Source: Sutcliffiella horikoshii (GTDB taxonomy: Bacteria > Bacillota > Bacilli > Bacillales > Bacillaceae_I). Taken from it: a DNA stretch of 64,000 bases. The stretch covers positions 1,178,001 through 1,242,000 of the forward strand of contig NZ_CP020880.1 in NCBI RefSeq assembly GCF_002157855.1. The letters are read 5' to 3'. The position numbers were made by a program, and so were the translations under genes. Below are positions 8,673 to 17,183 of this stretch, in pieces. The notes beneath the pieces are model-generated. The model ran no database searches. It was not told where the DNA came from and saw only the letters and a list, made by a program, of their open reading frames with translations. Position 1 is the first letter of the stretch; each line of letters begins with the position of its first letter.

Positions 8673-9564
8673 TTTCGATGATTATTATTGCTAGGTAGGC
8701 GGCCATTGCGCCTTGGAAGTTTTTTATGTCTAGGCCTGTCCGTTCAATGAATTTATCAATTCGGTATTGAAGGCTGTTACGGTGCATGAAGAGTTTTTTG
8801 GCTGTTAGGGATACATTCATATTATTTTCTATATACACTTTTACGCTTTGCAGAAGTTCTTTTTCATCTTCCGGCATCGTGCCAAACATTTTCTTAATAT
8901 ATGAGATGTGTTCGGCATCTATGTTTTCGATCAGCATGTAAGGGAGGGCATGTTGGAAGGTATGGATATTTGTCTGCTTCCTTGCTTGTAACGATCGTTC
9001 AAAGCATGTTTGCTCCCAGTGAAATAAGTCTGTTAAGTTTTCCTCTAAATGGGTGTATGTTCCGATATACAATTTTACATTTGTATAAAAGTCGGAGGCG
9101 GTGATGTCGATGATGTCATGAAGAGGGACAGTTTCTTCCGTTTTCACTTCGGGCAAAAAGTCGACAATCACGCCGGAAGTGAAGTTTTTCCATACAATCT
9201 CCAAATTGTTATCAAAAAACGCAATTAGAGCTTCTTTCCATTCCTCTTTGTTCAACAATGGTTCCGAAAATTCAAAGTGGATAAAGCGGAAAGGCCTTGG
9301 TTGGGTGTATGGATTCTTTTGAGAAGCTTGGCCAAATAATAATTCATGCCACCACTGTTCCTTTTCACTCATGGATAGTTGATGTTCTTCAACCTTTTGT
9401 AAAAAAGTTTCTAATAGCAATATATCTTTTGTAGTCAACGCTTCTTTTTCTATTCCATAATAATCATTGTCTGAAGAAGTGAACCAAAGATAACGTGAAA
9501 AACTATGTGGGGCAGATGTCTGGATGAGAGCATCCTTAAATATTTTTTTTAATTGGTTGTACAT
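8668..9564 (-). CDS. PucR/CdaR-type transcriptional regulator
   Basis: A 298-residue protein whose last 60 residues form the helix-turn-helix typical of PucR/CdaR regulators. It reads NNMNVSLTAKKLFMHRNSLQ followed by YRIDKFIERTG, where the motif HRNSLQYRI is diagnostic. The N-terminal 230 residues have no motif I recognise and may be a ligand or dimerisation domain. An AAAGGAAAGGG ribosome site precedes the ATG. It lies upstream of msmX in the same direction but with its own terminator, so any role in msmX control is inference from neighbourhood only. Confidence 0.8.
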   Translation of the reverse strand: MYNQLKKIFKDALIQTSAPHSFSRYLWFTSSDNDYYGIEKEALTTKDILLLETFLQKVEEHQLSMSEKEQWWHELLFGQASQKNPYTQPRPFRFIHFEFSEPLLNKEEWKEALIAFFDNNLEIVWKNFTSGVIVDFLPEVKTEETVPLHDIIDITASDFYTNVKLYIGTYTHLEENLTDLFHWEQTCFERSLQARKQTNIHTFQHALPYMLIENIDAEHISYIKKMFGTMPEDEKELLQSVKVYIENNMNVSLTAKKLFMHRNSLQYRIDKFIERTGLDIKNFQGAMAAYLAIIIIEK

Positions 9565-9631
9565 GCTTAATCCCTTTCCTTTTGAGCTATTCTTTCTATT
9601 ATATCGAAGAGAACGCAGTATACAAAGGAAT

Positions 9632-9664
9632 TAAAAAACTCCTCCTTAAAGGGAAGAGTTTTAT
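9632..9664 (-). terminator. Terminator of the 61-residue protein gene
   Basis: On the minus strand AAACTCTTCC pairs with GGAGGAGTTT (one G-T) and ends in TTTTTT. The stop codon sits inside the hairpin. Confidence 0.75.
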
Positions 9665-9846
9665 TGGTTTTCTGTTGGAGGTTCTTCTTTGACCAAATCT
9701 CGTGCTTCTTCTATGTTCGTGTAGCGCTCTCTTTCAAAGACAGTTCCACCTGCAAGTCCTTCATTGATATATCTGTCTATATCCATGAAATACTCATCTC
9801 GACCTTCATTTTGTGGGCCTTTATCCTTCTTTTTCTCGTCAGACAT
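9661..9846 (-). CDS. Small hydrophilic protein, unknown function
   Basis: A 61-residue, highly charged, probably disordered protein beginning MSDEKKKDKGPQNEG and ending in an acidic tail. There is no membrane segment and no cysteine. An AAAGGAGGGA ribosome site and an overlapping terminator argue that it is a true gene. I do not recognise a named family; spore-former-specific small proteins of this sort are common near yheE. Function unknown. Confidence 0.65.
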   Translation of the reverse strand: MSDEKKKDKGPQNEGRDEYFMDIDRYINEGLAGGTVFERERYTNIEEARDLVKEEPPTENQ

Positions 9847-9897
9847 AAAAATTCCCTCCTTTTTAGTTAGTTTATCTAAAGGAGGGAAAATGATTCT

Positions 9898-10110
9898 TCA
9901 ATCGTAAACGTGAAATAGCATGAGTTCTTGTATCTGCGCTTCCACCGCTTGTTTTTCTTCTTCGGAAAAGGTCTGTGATTCTGGCCATTCTATGGAACCG
10001 TTTTTGTGATAGACAGCTTTAATGGCGTGCCCTTTGTAAAAAAAGGAAAGATGCCAGCCAGGTAGTTGGTTGTTTTGATAGAAAGGTTTTAATTGAAAGT
10101 GTGAAATCAT
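9898..10110 (-). CDS. yheE: YheE-like small protein
   Basis: A 70-residue protein starting MISHFQLKPFYQNNQLPGW, with the aromatic-rich core WHLSFFYKGHAIKAVYHKNG. It lies just downstream of the ATP-grasp cluster, the place of yheE in B. subtilis, and its size fits. An AGGAGGAAAAGGC ribosome site precedes the ATG. It is 48 bp beyond the last ATP-grasp gene in the same direction, with an inverted repeat between. No biochemical role is known to me. Confidence 0.75.
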   Translation of the reverse strand: MISHFQLKPFYQNNQLPGWHLSFFYKGHAIKAVYHKNGSIEWPESQTFSEEEKQAVEAQIQELMLFHVYD

Positions 10111-10127
10111 GCCTTTTCCTCCTCATG

Positions 10128-10164
10128 ATGTAATGTCGACTTGTAACATTATTCGACATTACGT
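10128..10164. repeat. 12-bp inverted repeat at the end of the ATP-grasp operon
   Basis: ATGTAATGTCGA and TCGACATTACGT pair with one wobble around a 13-base loop. The right arm covers the stop codon of the last ATP-grasp gene. There is no T-run, so it may be an mRNA-stabilising or partial termination hairpin, or an operator. Confidence 0.5.
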
Positions 10165-11352
10165 GGAGGATTCCTGCATAAGAAATCCAGAACGGTCATA
10201 GAAAACCTTGGTAATACTCTCAGTGGCCCGTTGTTTGATTATGGACTCATCAAAATCCATCGGCTTGGCATTTAATTCAAAAATGTAATGTTTACCTTCA
10301 GGAGTAATTCCAATGTCTGCCGAAAATTCCCCAATATCATCGTAGAAGGAAGTGAGCTGTTTTCCACATTGGTTAATTAGCTCTTCTATTGTTTCATGGT
10401 CGGTTGTAACCGGAAGTTCTTCTGTCGCTACTATTACGCCGCCAGAAGGGATATGGGTGGTTACCTGCTGTTTCTTAGCCATTCGAACGCCAACCCCAGT
10501 AATAGCAAAGCGGTTGCCACTTGAGTGAGCCAATACTCTATAATCGAATTTCTTGCCTTTCATCGGCAAAGTGGTTATGGCTTCTTGGATGATGTAAGAA
10601 TTTAAGGATCCCTCTTTTTCAAAATAACTGGCTAGTTTACTTATCGAGGGAAATAGGACGGTGGTAGTGGTTGTTGATTTCATTAAATAAGTGTTTCCGT
10701 TTCGTACGATCAGGAAAACGCCTTTTCCTTTCTTGCTTTTTCTTTTCTTTACGTACACTTGAGGGTATGTTGTTAGGTACTCGGCTAAGGCTTCTTCAGA
10801 TAGAAGGTCCGTTTTTGGTAGATGGTGTTTCAATAACTCATTATCTCTCAGCTGTAAATATAACTCCCATTTATCAAAAAAATGAGGATTGAAAACGGGA
10901 ATGTGATAAAGAGAGGTCAGTTTTTCTGTTTGCTCTAAGAAAAGTTTTTCGTCCTCATATCGCGACAAGCGGTTATACAAAAGATCTGGAAGTGGAGTTT
11001 GTATTCTCACCCAATGGTCGTGCGTTGGCAGATAACAAAACCCATCCATTCCATCCTCTGTAAGTTGCTGTGGAGTAACTATTATTGATAAACCACCAGA
11101 TTGTTGGAGGTTTCGTTGTATTCTTTTAAAAAGGCCGATATTCCCTACAAATCCGTCCTTTTTTGGACTGGCTAGGATACCGATGAGCGGACCTGCTTTC
11201 ATGTCCTTTTGCAGAAAAGAAAAGCTAAGAAATTTGCTGGTATGCTCATTTTTATATGGGACAGAAAAGTACTTTCCCATTGTCACTTTCTTCTCATCAT
11301 CAAAGCGCTGGTACCAAGACTGGGAGGCAATCTCATAAAAAAGTTCAATCAT
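10159..11352 (-). CDS. YheC/D-type ATP-grasp protein, divergent fourth copy
   Basis: This 397-residue protein is the last of four coupled ATP-grasp genes. It keeps the family's C-terminal metal-binding strand (GEFSADIGITPEG followed by IFELNAKP) and the region FYDDIGEFSAD. The glycine-rich ATP loop, KPxxGSxGxG in its neighbours, is here a basic string (VKKRKSKKGKG), so nucleotide binding may be altered. The N-terminal domain is shorter than in the 458/460-residue copies. Its ATG overlaps the preceding TGA (ATGA), behind GGAAGGTG. Family knowledge ties YheC/YheD to the spore surface; the reaction they catalyse is not known to me. Confidence 0.8.
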   Translation of the reverse strand: MIELFYEIASQSWYQRFDDEKKVTMGKYFSVPYKNEHTSKFLSFSFLQKDMKAGPLIGILASPKKDGFVGNIGLFKRIQRNLQQSGGLSIIVTPQQLTEDGMDGFCYLPTHDHWVRIQTPLPDLLYNRLSRYEDEKLFLEQTEKLTSLYHIPVFNPHFFDKWELYLQLRDNELLKHHLPKTDLLSEEALAEYLTTYPQVYVKKRKSKKGKGVFLIVRNGNTYLMKSTTTTTVLFPSISKLASYFEKEGSLNSYIIQEAITTLPMKGKKFDYRVLAHSSGNRFAITGVGVRMAKKQQVTTHIPSGGVIVATEELPVTTDHETIEELINQCGKQLTSFYDDIGEFSADIGITPEGKHYIFELNAKPMDFDESIIKQRATESITKVFYDRSGFLMQESST

Positions 11353-12713
11353 GAAAAAACACCTTCCGGATTTTTTATTGTATGTTCGGTCAAATACACC
11401 GCATATTCAATAGACAGCTTGCGTGTTAAAATATCTTCGTTTCTCAATTTTGGATGATAGAAGATGGAGCGGCCAGGTTTGGAATTTGCTTCAAACATCC
11501 AAAGCTTGTGCTCTTTATCAAGTCCAAAATCAAATCCAATTTCACCGATAAACCCCGGCATATGTGTATCAATGGCATTGCTTATTAAAAGGGAAGCTAG
11601 AGACAATTTATGGATGACTGCCTCTTGTTCGGTTTTATCTGAAAAGATTTCAGAAACCGTCTTGATTACTCCGCCGCTGTTGGCGTGGGTGGTAATGCTT
11701 CCTTTGCCACTAAGTTTCGCGGCCATCGCACTTACAACCCAATTTCCTTGCTCGTCTTTATTTGTATGAACGCGAAAATCAACGAGGGAATCATCCACTT
11801 TGAGTAATGGAATGCCTTGTTGAATGAGATAACAGGACAAGTCCTTATTTTTCAAAACATGAGTCAATAAGGCTTCAAGGGAAGAGGAGCGCTGCAGTTT
11901 ATTGACAAAGTCCTCATTTTTATAGCGTGCGTAATATGTTTCTTCTTCACGGTTATAAATGATTTTGTAAACGCCAAGGCCAAGACTGCCATTTGTAGGT
12001 TTCAAATAAATGAAAGGATACTTACATAATAGTTTTTCCATTTTCGCAATGGACACGTCATTATGCGTTTCTGGGAGGTAAGGGACGATATTTTCTTCAA
12101 TCATCAGCTTTTGATGGATATCCCATTTGTTAAAAAAGCCAGGGTTGAACCATGGAATTGCATAATCTGTTTGCATCTTTTCTCTCGTTTGGGCAAGTAG
12201 CCTGTGTTTTTCTGTCCGCCTGTTGGGAAGGCGATCGTAAACGACATGTGGAAAAGGGAGAATCTTTTTTTTCCAGCCATGTTCTGTAAACATGAAGCCT
12301 TCCATTGTACCCTCTTTCCAATCAATGTGATTGGCACCGAAAAGAAACATATAGGCACCGACTTTTCTTTCGGTTGAAAGCAGTTTGGAGAAAAACAAAG
12401 AACGTTCTCCTATAGGCCGAATCATGGAACTGGTAAAGCCAGCTGTGAAAATTCCAATCAGTGGGCCAAGGTGAAGAGTGCCTTCATGGACGAATACATG
12501 GATGTTCCCTTCATAAGGAAGGAGCAACTTTTTAAATAATGATTCGGAAAGATAAAGAGAATGCCCGCCATGTAAAATTCCATGGCAGGGATACTGGTGT
12601 GTTCCAAAAGCTATCGATTCTATGTGGACGTCGCTGATCTGTTCTGGAACAAGAATTTGGTGTTCTTTTAAGTCATCTCTGCATTTAACAGGTATGAGTG
12701 CTTTCATCATCAT
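11349..12713 (-). CDS. yheD: YheD-type ATP-grasp protein
   Basis: A protein of about 454 residues and the third gene of the cluster. An N-terminal beta-rich domain (about 1-100, ending LHLGPLIGIFTAGF) precedes an ATP-grasp domain with YLKPTNGSLGLGVYKI near residue 220 and the catalytic strands IGFDFG and MFEANSKPGR near the C-terminus. The start is uncertain: a GTG at 12731 overlaps the previous stop, but GGGAG at 12721-12717 favours one of three successive ATGs (12713, 12710, 12707); I chose 12713. By position and length it is the counterpart of B. subtilis yheD. It is translationally coupled to both neighbours. Confidence 0.85.
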   Translation of the reverse strand: MMMKALIPVKCRDDLKEHQILVPEQISDVHIESIAFGTHQYPCHGILHGGHSLYLSESLFKKLLLPYEGNIHVFVHEGTLHLGPLIGIFTAGFTSSMIRPIGERSLFFSKLLSTERKVGAYMFLFGANHIDWKEGTMEGFMFTEHGWKKKILPFPHVVYDRLPNRRTEKHRLLAQTREKMQTDYAIPWFNPGFFNKWDIHQKLMIEENIVPYLPETHNDVSIAKMEKLLCKYPFIYLKPTNGSLGLGVYKIIYNREEETYYARYKNEDFVNKLQRSSSLEALLTHVLKNKDLSCYLIQQGIPLLKVDDSLVDFRVHTNKDEQGNWVVSAMAAKLSGKGSITTHANSGGVIKTVSEIFSDKTEQEAVIHKLSLASLLISNAIDTHMPGFIGEIGFDFGLDKEHKLWMFEANSKPGRSIFYHPKLRNEDILTRKLSIEYAVYLTEHTIKNPEGVFS

Positions 12714-12727
12714 CAACTCCCGTTTGT

Positions 12728-13786
12728 TCACCTTTTGATAGACGACAAGTACATGCAGTACTTGCTCGGGGCTTCATAGATTTCTGCCTGTACAGAAGGA
12801 GAAGCCATTGTTACTATCTTATGACCGGGCTTTGAATTAATATCTAAAATCCATAAATTATAGTCAGGATCTATCCCAATGTCTATTCCTAATTCAAAAA
12901 GAGGGGAGATCGACTGGTCAATCGCAGAAGGAAGATGTTCCACGATGACCTGCAACTTTTTTTCTAATTCCTCTCTTTTTGCACGTTGCAAGCCCTGAGT
13001 AATGACAGAGAAAGGAAGCATTTCCCCGCCACCTGCAAGATTGGATGTAATATGGCTCTTTGGGCCTGTCCGGATACACCTTACTCTTTCTGTCCAGTTT
13101 CCATCTTCATTTTTTTGTAAAAATATCCTTAAATCAAATGGAACATGCTTTTTATTTTGCAAAGGTAAAAATGGTTGGAAAATATATTCTGAAATCTTCA
13201 TACGGCTATGTAGCCACTTTTTTAGGTGATGGTCTGTCTTAAATATATAGAGTGATTCTCCTGGCTGAACCACTTCTTTTACGATATATTGACCTTCGAT
13301 TCGTTCGACCTTTATTAATCCCCTCCCTTGGGAGCCGTTGATGGGCTTGATAAGCCAACTGTCTTTTAGACGGAAGTGAGATAAGAAAAATGTGACGCTG
13401 GTTAGTTTCTTTGTTAGTGGAAAGAAAGGTTGAATTTCCTGTATGGATGATAGCTTGTTATAGACATCCCATTTGTTTGGAAGTCCGTATCCAAGGAACT
13501 GTACATTTTCCTGCAACTTCAATGAATCTGCTCCTGTCTTAAAGAGTTGCGCTTTCTTCGTTCCGTAATAACAGCGGTCATAAATAAAGGAAGGAATGGG
13601 AAAGGTGGCATCCTTCCATTCCTTTTTGTCTGAAGTGTACATAAGGCCTGATACGTGAGATTTACTTTCTGTTAATTGAGTTGGTGAAATGATGCACATC
13701 ATGACACCATTTTTCGCAGCATGTTCGGCTATTTTTGTAAGATAAGAAGTCGGTTGTGAAAATGAGAGGACACCTAGGGTGATCAT
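12728..13786 (-). CDS. yheC: YheC-type ATP-grasp protein
   Basis: The short form of the family, 352 residues, starting directly with MITLGVLSF and lacking the N-terminal beta domain of the two long copies. The ATP loop is LIKPINGSQGRGLIKV near residue 140. The metal-binding end reads ELGIDIGID and ILDINSKPGH, with Asp where the other copies have Glu, a conservative change. It begins one base after the upstream stop (TAATATG) with its AAAGGAG site inside the upstream gene. Length and position match B. subtilis yheC. Products of this family are linked to spores; the substrate is unknown. Confidence 0.85.
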   Translation of the reverse strand: MITLGVLSFSQPTSYLTKIAEHAAKNGVMMCIISPTQLTESKSHVSGLMYTSDKKEWKDATFPIPSFIYDRCYYGTKKAQLFKTGADSLKLQENVQFLGYGLPNKWDVYNKLSSIQEIQPFFPLTKKLTSVTFFLSHFRLKDSWLIKPINGSQGRGLIKVERIEGQYIVKEVVQPGESLYIFKTDHHLKKWLHSRMKISEYIFQPFLPLQNKKHVPFDLRIFLQKNEDGNWTERVRCIRTGPKSHITSNLAGGGEMLPFSVITQGLQRAKREELEKKLQVIVEHLPSAIDQSISPLFELGIDIGIDPDYNLWILDINSKPGHKIVTMASPSVQAEIYEAPSKYCMYLSSIKR

Positions 13787-13787
13787 A

Positions 13788-15164
13788 TTATCTCTCCTTT
13801 AAGTGTTCGTGTATAAGATATAGACAGTAAATGATGACAGCTTTGGCAGAAGGGCGGATGATTCTTGGGTTTGCTGGTTGATCTAAATTCTTAGAAGGTT
13901 TGGTATTTACCTCAATGATCCAAGGATGACCATCGGTATCAATAGCAAGGTCAATGCCCAATTCACCGAAAACCCCTTCTGAGGCACCCGCGATTTCGTT
14001 TGCCACTTCAAGTGCCAATTCTTTTAAAAGTTTACGGATTTGGGGTAGTTCCTTTGTGTCAAATTTCGTTCGAAGGACATGTGTGACAGAAAGCATTTCT
14101 CCCCCTTGGGCAAGATTTGAGACGAATGAACCGCTCTTGGATGCTCTGGCGGTAGAGGAGGTAACCTGCCAGCGATTGTTTTCAGCCCGATGACACAAAT
14201 AGCGGAAATCAACCGGCCTCCCATCTAGGTGAAGAAGGTCTAACCCTTGCTGAAGAATATATTGTCTTTTTTTAATTTCAGGAGAAAGTCGCTTGTACAA
14301 ATCGGTAATACTGCTGTATGGTTGTGATACTTGTTGTTGAAAGGAAGAGTAATCTAGTGTGAATCCTTCTTCCGTTTTAGAGACTTTAAATATTTGTTTT
14401 CCTTGACTGCCATTGATTGGTTTCAAAAAAAGCGTCGAGTGAGTTTCTAGCCATGACTCCAGACGTTTGGCTGAAAATAGTGCAGTCTCTGGCAAATAAG
14501 GGGCCAAGTGGTCAGCGGCGGCAAGTTGCTCATGCACTGTCCATTTATTGAGAAAATGATCATTAAAGTAAGGAATCTCCCATTCTTGCAGTTGTTCGGT
14601 TAATTCATGAAACATTTCACTCTTCTCATTCGTACGTTTATGGAGACGGTTATGCACCACTTGAGGATAAGGAAGCAACGCTTTGTTCCAGTTACTGTTC
14701 TCTAAGTAGTATCCTTCTATATGTTTTTCTTTCCAATGATTGTGAAGCGAGAAAACATAGAAGATAATGCCGATATCCTCAGAATAGTTTGCTAACTCCA
14801 TGCAATACTCTTCAATAGACTTAAGGTCGATACAATCTTCATCCTTCATTCCGATTTCAGTGAGGAGTGCGACTACAGGACCAATATGGAGTGTGTTGGA
14901 TTCCCTGTTATACGTGATGAGGTATGTTCGTTCTTCTTCAAAAAGAAACAAGGACTTTTGGATACTGCGGTCCATCTTCAACACGTTTTCTACTATATTG
15001 ATAGTTACGATATTACACGTCATTGTATTCCGGCTGCATTGAATGGTAAGTAAAGATATATGTTCTGGAAGCTTTAATTTTTTTGCTAAAGCTTCACTTA
15101 TTTGTATAATTGGTACAGGTGTATTATTTTCAAAAGGTATTACCCTTGCTGCTAGAAAATTCAT
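13788..15164 (-). CDS. YheD-type ATP-grasp protein, first gene of the four-gene operon
   Basis: A 458-residue long-form paralogue. It has an N-terminal beta domain of about 110 residues (SNTLHIGPVVALLTEIG at its end) and an ATP-grasp domain with FLKPINGSQGKQIFKV near residue 240. The final catalytic strands are GELGIDLAID and WIIEVNTKPSK. A GAGGG ribosome site precedes ATG 15164. The gene is divergent from yheB, with 117 bp between the two starts that must hold both promoters. It is extra relative to the two-gene yheCD arrangement of B. subtilis as I recall it. Confidence 0.85.
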   Translation of the reverse strand: MNFLAARVIPFENNTPVPIIQISEALAKKLKLPEHISLLTIQCSRNTMTCNIVTINIVENVLKMDRSIQKSLFLFEEERTYLITYNRESNTLHIGPVVALLTEIGMKDEDCIDLKSIEEYCMELANYSEDIGIIFYVFSLHNHWKEKHIEGYYLENSNWNKALLPYPQVVHNRLHKRTNEKSEMFHELTEQLQEWEIPYFNDHFLNKWTVHEQLAAADHLAPYLPETALFSAKRLESWLETHSTLFLKPINGSQGKQIFKVSKTEEGFTLDYSSFQQQVSQPYSSITDLYKRLSPEIKKRQYILQQGLDLLHLDGRPVDFRYLCHRAENNRWQVTSSTARASKSGSFVSNLAQGGEMLSVTHVLRTKFDTKELPQIRKLLKELALEVANEIAGASEGVFGELGIDLAIDTDGHPWIIEVNTKPSKNLDQPANPRIIRPSAKAVIIYCLYLIHEHLKER

Positions 15165-15281
15165 GTTTTTCCCTCATTTTTGTCTAAGGTTAGGCTGTTT
15201 AGGAGAAACAGGGGAATTTGCCCCACAATCTATAGTATTGAAATGCAGATAAATCGGTGATTAGAAAGAGGTTGACGATAG

Positions 15282-16415
15282 ATGGATATCTTGTTTGTTA
15301 TTGTGATGATGATGGCGATCGGCGCCTTGATTGGAGGGGTTACCAATTCCCTTGCCATTCGAATGCTTTTCAGACCATATAATCCTGTTTATATCTTTGG
15401 AAAACGAGTGCCTTTTACGCCTGGATTGATACCAAAAAGAAGAGCGGAACTTGCAGACCAACTCGGAAAATTGGTGATGGAGCACCTTTTGACCGCAGAA
15501 AGTATGAAAAGAAGACTAATGAACAGTTCTTTTAAGGAAAAGTCAGAGCAATGGATTAAAGAAGAGGTGGACCGATACCTTGAAAAAGGAGTCAGTGTCC
15601 AAGAAGTACTGATGAAGTTTGGAATAGAGGACGCAGAAACACTTTTTCAAGAAAACTTACATCAAATCGTGGAGAGTAAATATGAAGAGGTTATGACACA
15701 ATTGCGTTCGAAACCTATTCAACAGGTAGTTCCGGCGAATTTGCTGCATTCTGTTGATAGCAATATTCCTGCAGTATCTGAGTTCATCCTGAATAAAGCA
15801 ATCCACCATTTTGAAAGTGTGGAAGGGAAAAGGCAGTTGTCTAAAATGATCAACGACTTTATCGCAACCAGAGGCAAACTGGGAAGTGTGGTCCAAATGT
15901 TTATGGGCAACTATCCGTTGGTCGATAAAGTGCAGCCGGAAATCATTAAATTCCTCAAACATGATGGTACAAAAGATGTGCTAATAAATGTTCTGTATCG
16001 CGAGTGGAATAAATTGAAGGAGATGGAGGTTCAAGATCTCGAGAATAAAATCTCTAGAGAAGCAATACTTACCTCTCTTCATACAGTTATAGATCGTACA
16101 GTGAACGTTCCAAAATGGATGAATAAAACGGTGAAGGAAGCAATAGAACCTATCTATCCATGGATGATGGACAAATTAATCCCTTCCGCATTCTCCACAG
16201 GCAGCGAGCTCTTGCTGGAGAAATTAGAAGAACTGCTTGTAAGATTAAAGCTCGAGGAAGTGGTGCGAGATCAGGTCGAATCCTTTTCCCTGCGAGAAGT
16301 GGAAGAAATGGTCCTCTCCGTCTCCCGTCGCGAACTAAAACTAATCACCTACCTAGGAGCCCTACTAGGCGGCCTTATCGGACTGCTACAAGGACTGCTG
16401 GTGCTGATTTTATAA
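15282..16415 (+). CDS. yheB: DUF445 family membrane-anchored protein YheB
   Basis: A 377-residue protein, the size I recall for B. subtilis YheB. An N-terminal membrane helix ([19 protein letters not shown]) leads into the family signature [13 protein letters not shown], then a long helical middle region (about residues 50-340), and a C-terminal membrane helix ([21 protein letters not shown]). Both ends therefore anchor in the membrane. DUF445 proteins have no settled biochemical role. Ribosome site AAAGAGG. It is divergent from the ATP-grasp operon and followed by a copy of the dispersed intergenic repeat. Confidence 0.9.
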   Translation: MDILFVIVMMMAIGALIGGVTNSLAIRMLFRPYNPVYIFGKRVPFTPGLIPKRRAELADQLGKLVMEHLLTAESMKRRLMNSSFKEKSEQWIKEEVDRYLEKGVSVQEVLMKFGIEDAETLFQENLHQIVESKYEEVMTQLRSKPIQQVVPANLLHSVDSNIPAVSEFILNKAIHHFESVEGKRQLSKMINDFIATRGKLGSVVQMFMGNYPLVDKVQPEIIKFLKHDGTKDVLINVLYREWNKLKEMEVQDLENKISREAILTSLHTVIDRTVNVPKWMNKTVKEAIEPIYPWMMDKLIPSAFSTGSELLLEKLEELLVRLKLEEVVRDQVESFSLREVEEMVLSVSRRELKLITYLGALLGGLIGLLQGLLVLIL

Positions 16416-16424
16416 TAATATCCC

Positions 16425-16552
16425 TTGTAGATTGGAGTGCAAGGTGAGAGACTCCGGCGGGAAGTAGCGGTAGCTTGAGACCCCACAGGCGAAGCCGAGG
16501 AGGCTCAAGCACCGTCCCGCGGAAAGCGAATACCTGAAACGGAAATCTACAG
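16425..16552 (+). repeat. Dispersed intergenic repeat, copy R1
   Basis: A GC-rich element of about 128 bp with complementary ends (TTGTAGATT ... AATCTACAG). Shared cores are GGTAGCTTGAGACCCC, GAGGAGGCTCAAGCACCG and CCGCGGAAAGCGAA. It is closest to copy R10 at 56019. It lies between yheB and yheA. Confidence 0.9.
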
Positions 16553-16581
16553 GAGTTAGAAAAACTCCTCCCCCTTATGGT

Positions 16582-16610
16582 TTGAATGACTCTGGCATGT
16601 TTGTTATACT
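16582..16610 (+). promoter_or_regulatory. Sigma-A promoter of yheA
   Basis: TTGAAT at 16582-16587 and TATACT at 16605-16610 are separated by 17 bp, about 50 bp upstream of the yheA start. Confidence 0.7.
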
Positions 16611-16661
16611 GGTCACTAGCATGCCTGAAAGATGGGCAAAAAAGGAAGGAATGACGTACAA

Positions 16662-17021
16662 ATGGCAAACAACGTATACGATGTAGCGTACAACCTAGAA
16701 ACAGCAGTAAAAGAAAGTGACGAGTTCAAAAACTTACAAACTTTATATAAAGAGGTATTCGCTGACGAAACAACAAAAAACATGTTCGAAAACTTCCGCA
16801 ACATTCAACTTGAACTTCAACAAAAACAAATGAGCGGTCAAGAAATCACACAAGAAGAAGTAGAACAAGCTCAAAAAACGGTTGCAGTCGTTCAACAAAA
16901 CGAAGCAATCGCAAAACTTATGGAAGCTGAGCAACGCATGAGCATGATGGTAAGCGAACTAAACAAAATCATTATGAAGCCTCTTGAAGAACTATACAGC
17001 GACGTAGATTCCGCTAACTAA
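16662..17021 (+). CDS. yheA: YheA, YlbF/YmcA-related helical protein
   Basis: A 119-residue, almost all-helical soluble protein. Characteristic stretches are MFENFRNIQLELQQKQMSG, EITQEEVEQAQKTV and AEQRMSMMVSELNKIIMKP, matching YheA of B. subtilis and placing it in the YlbF/YmcA superfamily. The start was set at ATG 16662 (MANNVYDVAYNLE) because this reproduces the known N-terminus; an ATG at 16632 lies before the AAGGAAGGA site. YlbF and YmcA modulate RNase Y and development, but a role for YheA itself is not established to my knowledge. A terminator follows. Confidence 0.9.
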   Translation: MANNVYDVAYNLETAVKESDEFKNLQTLYKEVFADETTKNMFENFRNIQLELQQKQMSGQEITQEEVEQAQKTVAVVQQNEAIAKLMEAEQRMSMMVSELNKIIMKPLEELYSDVDSAN

Positions 17022-17050
17022 TAGTTGGGTGGATAGAAGCTTGTCAGGGA

Positions 17051-17080
17051 AAAACGCATCTATAAAGGTGCGTTTTTTTC
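17051..17080 (+). terminator. Terminator of yheA
   Basis: AAAACGCATC pairs with GGTGCGTTTT (one wobble), followed by TTT C TTT. Confidence 0.85.
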
Positions 17081-17183
17081 TTTCTCATTTTTTCTCTACC
17101 TGATGCTACCTATGTTCTATTTCCCCAAATTTCCTCATACTCATATCAATAAGTACAAACATCTTAGATAAGGAGGTCTCTCC

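Noticed and set aside
10159-15164. Ribosomally made peptide (graspetide) cluster
   Set aside because: ATP-grasp ligases make such peptides, but no short precursor gene with a Thr/Glu-rich core lies beside these genes, and their sequences are of the YheC/D spore type.
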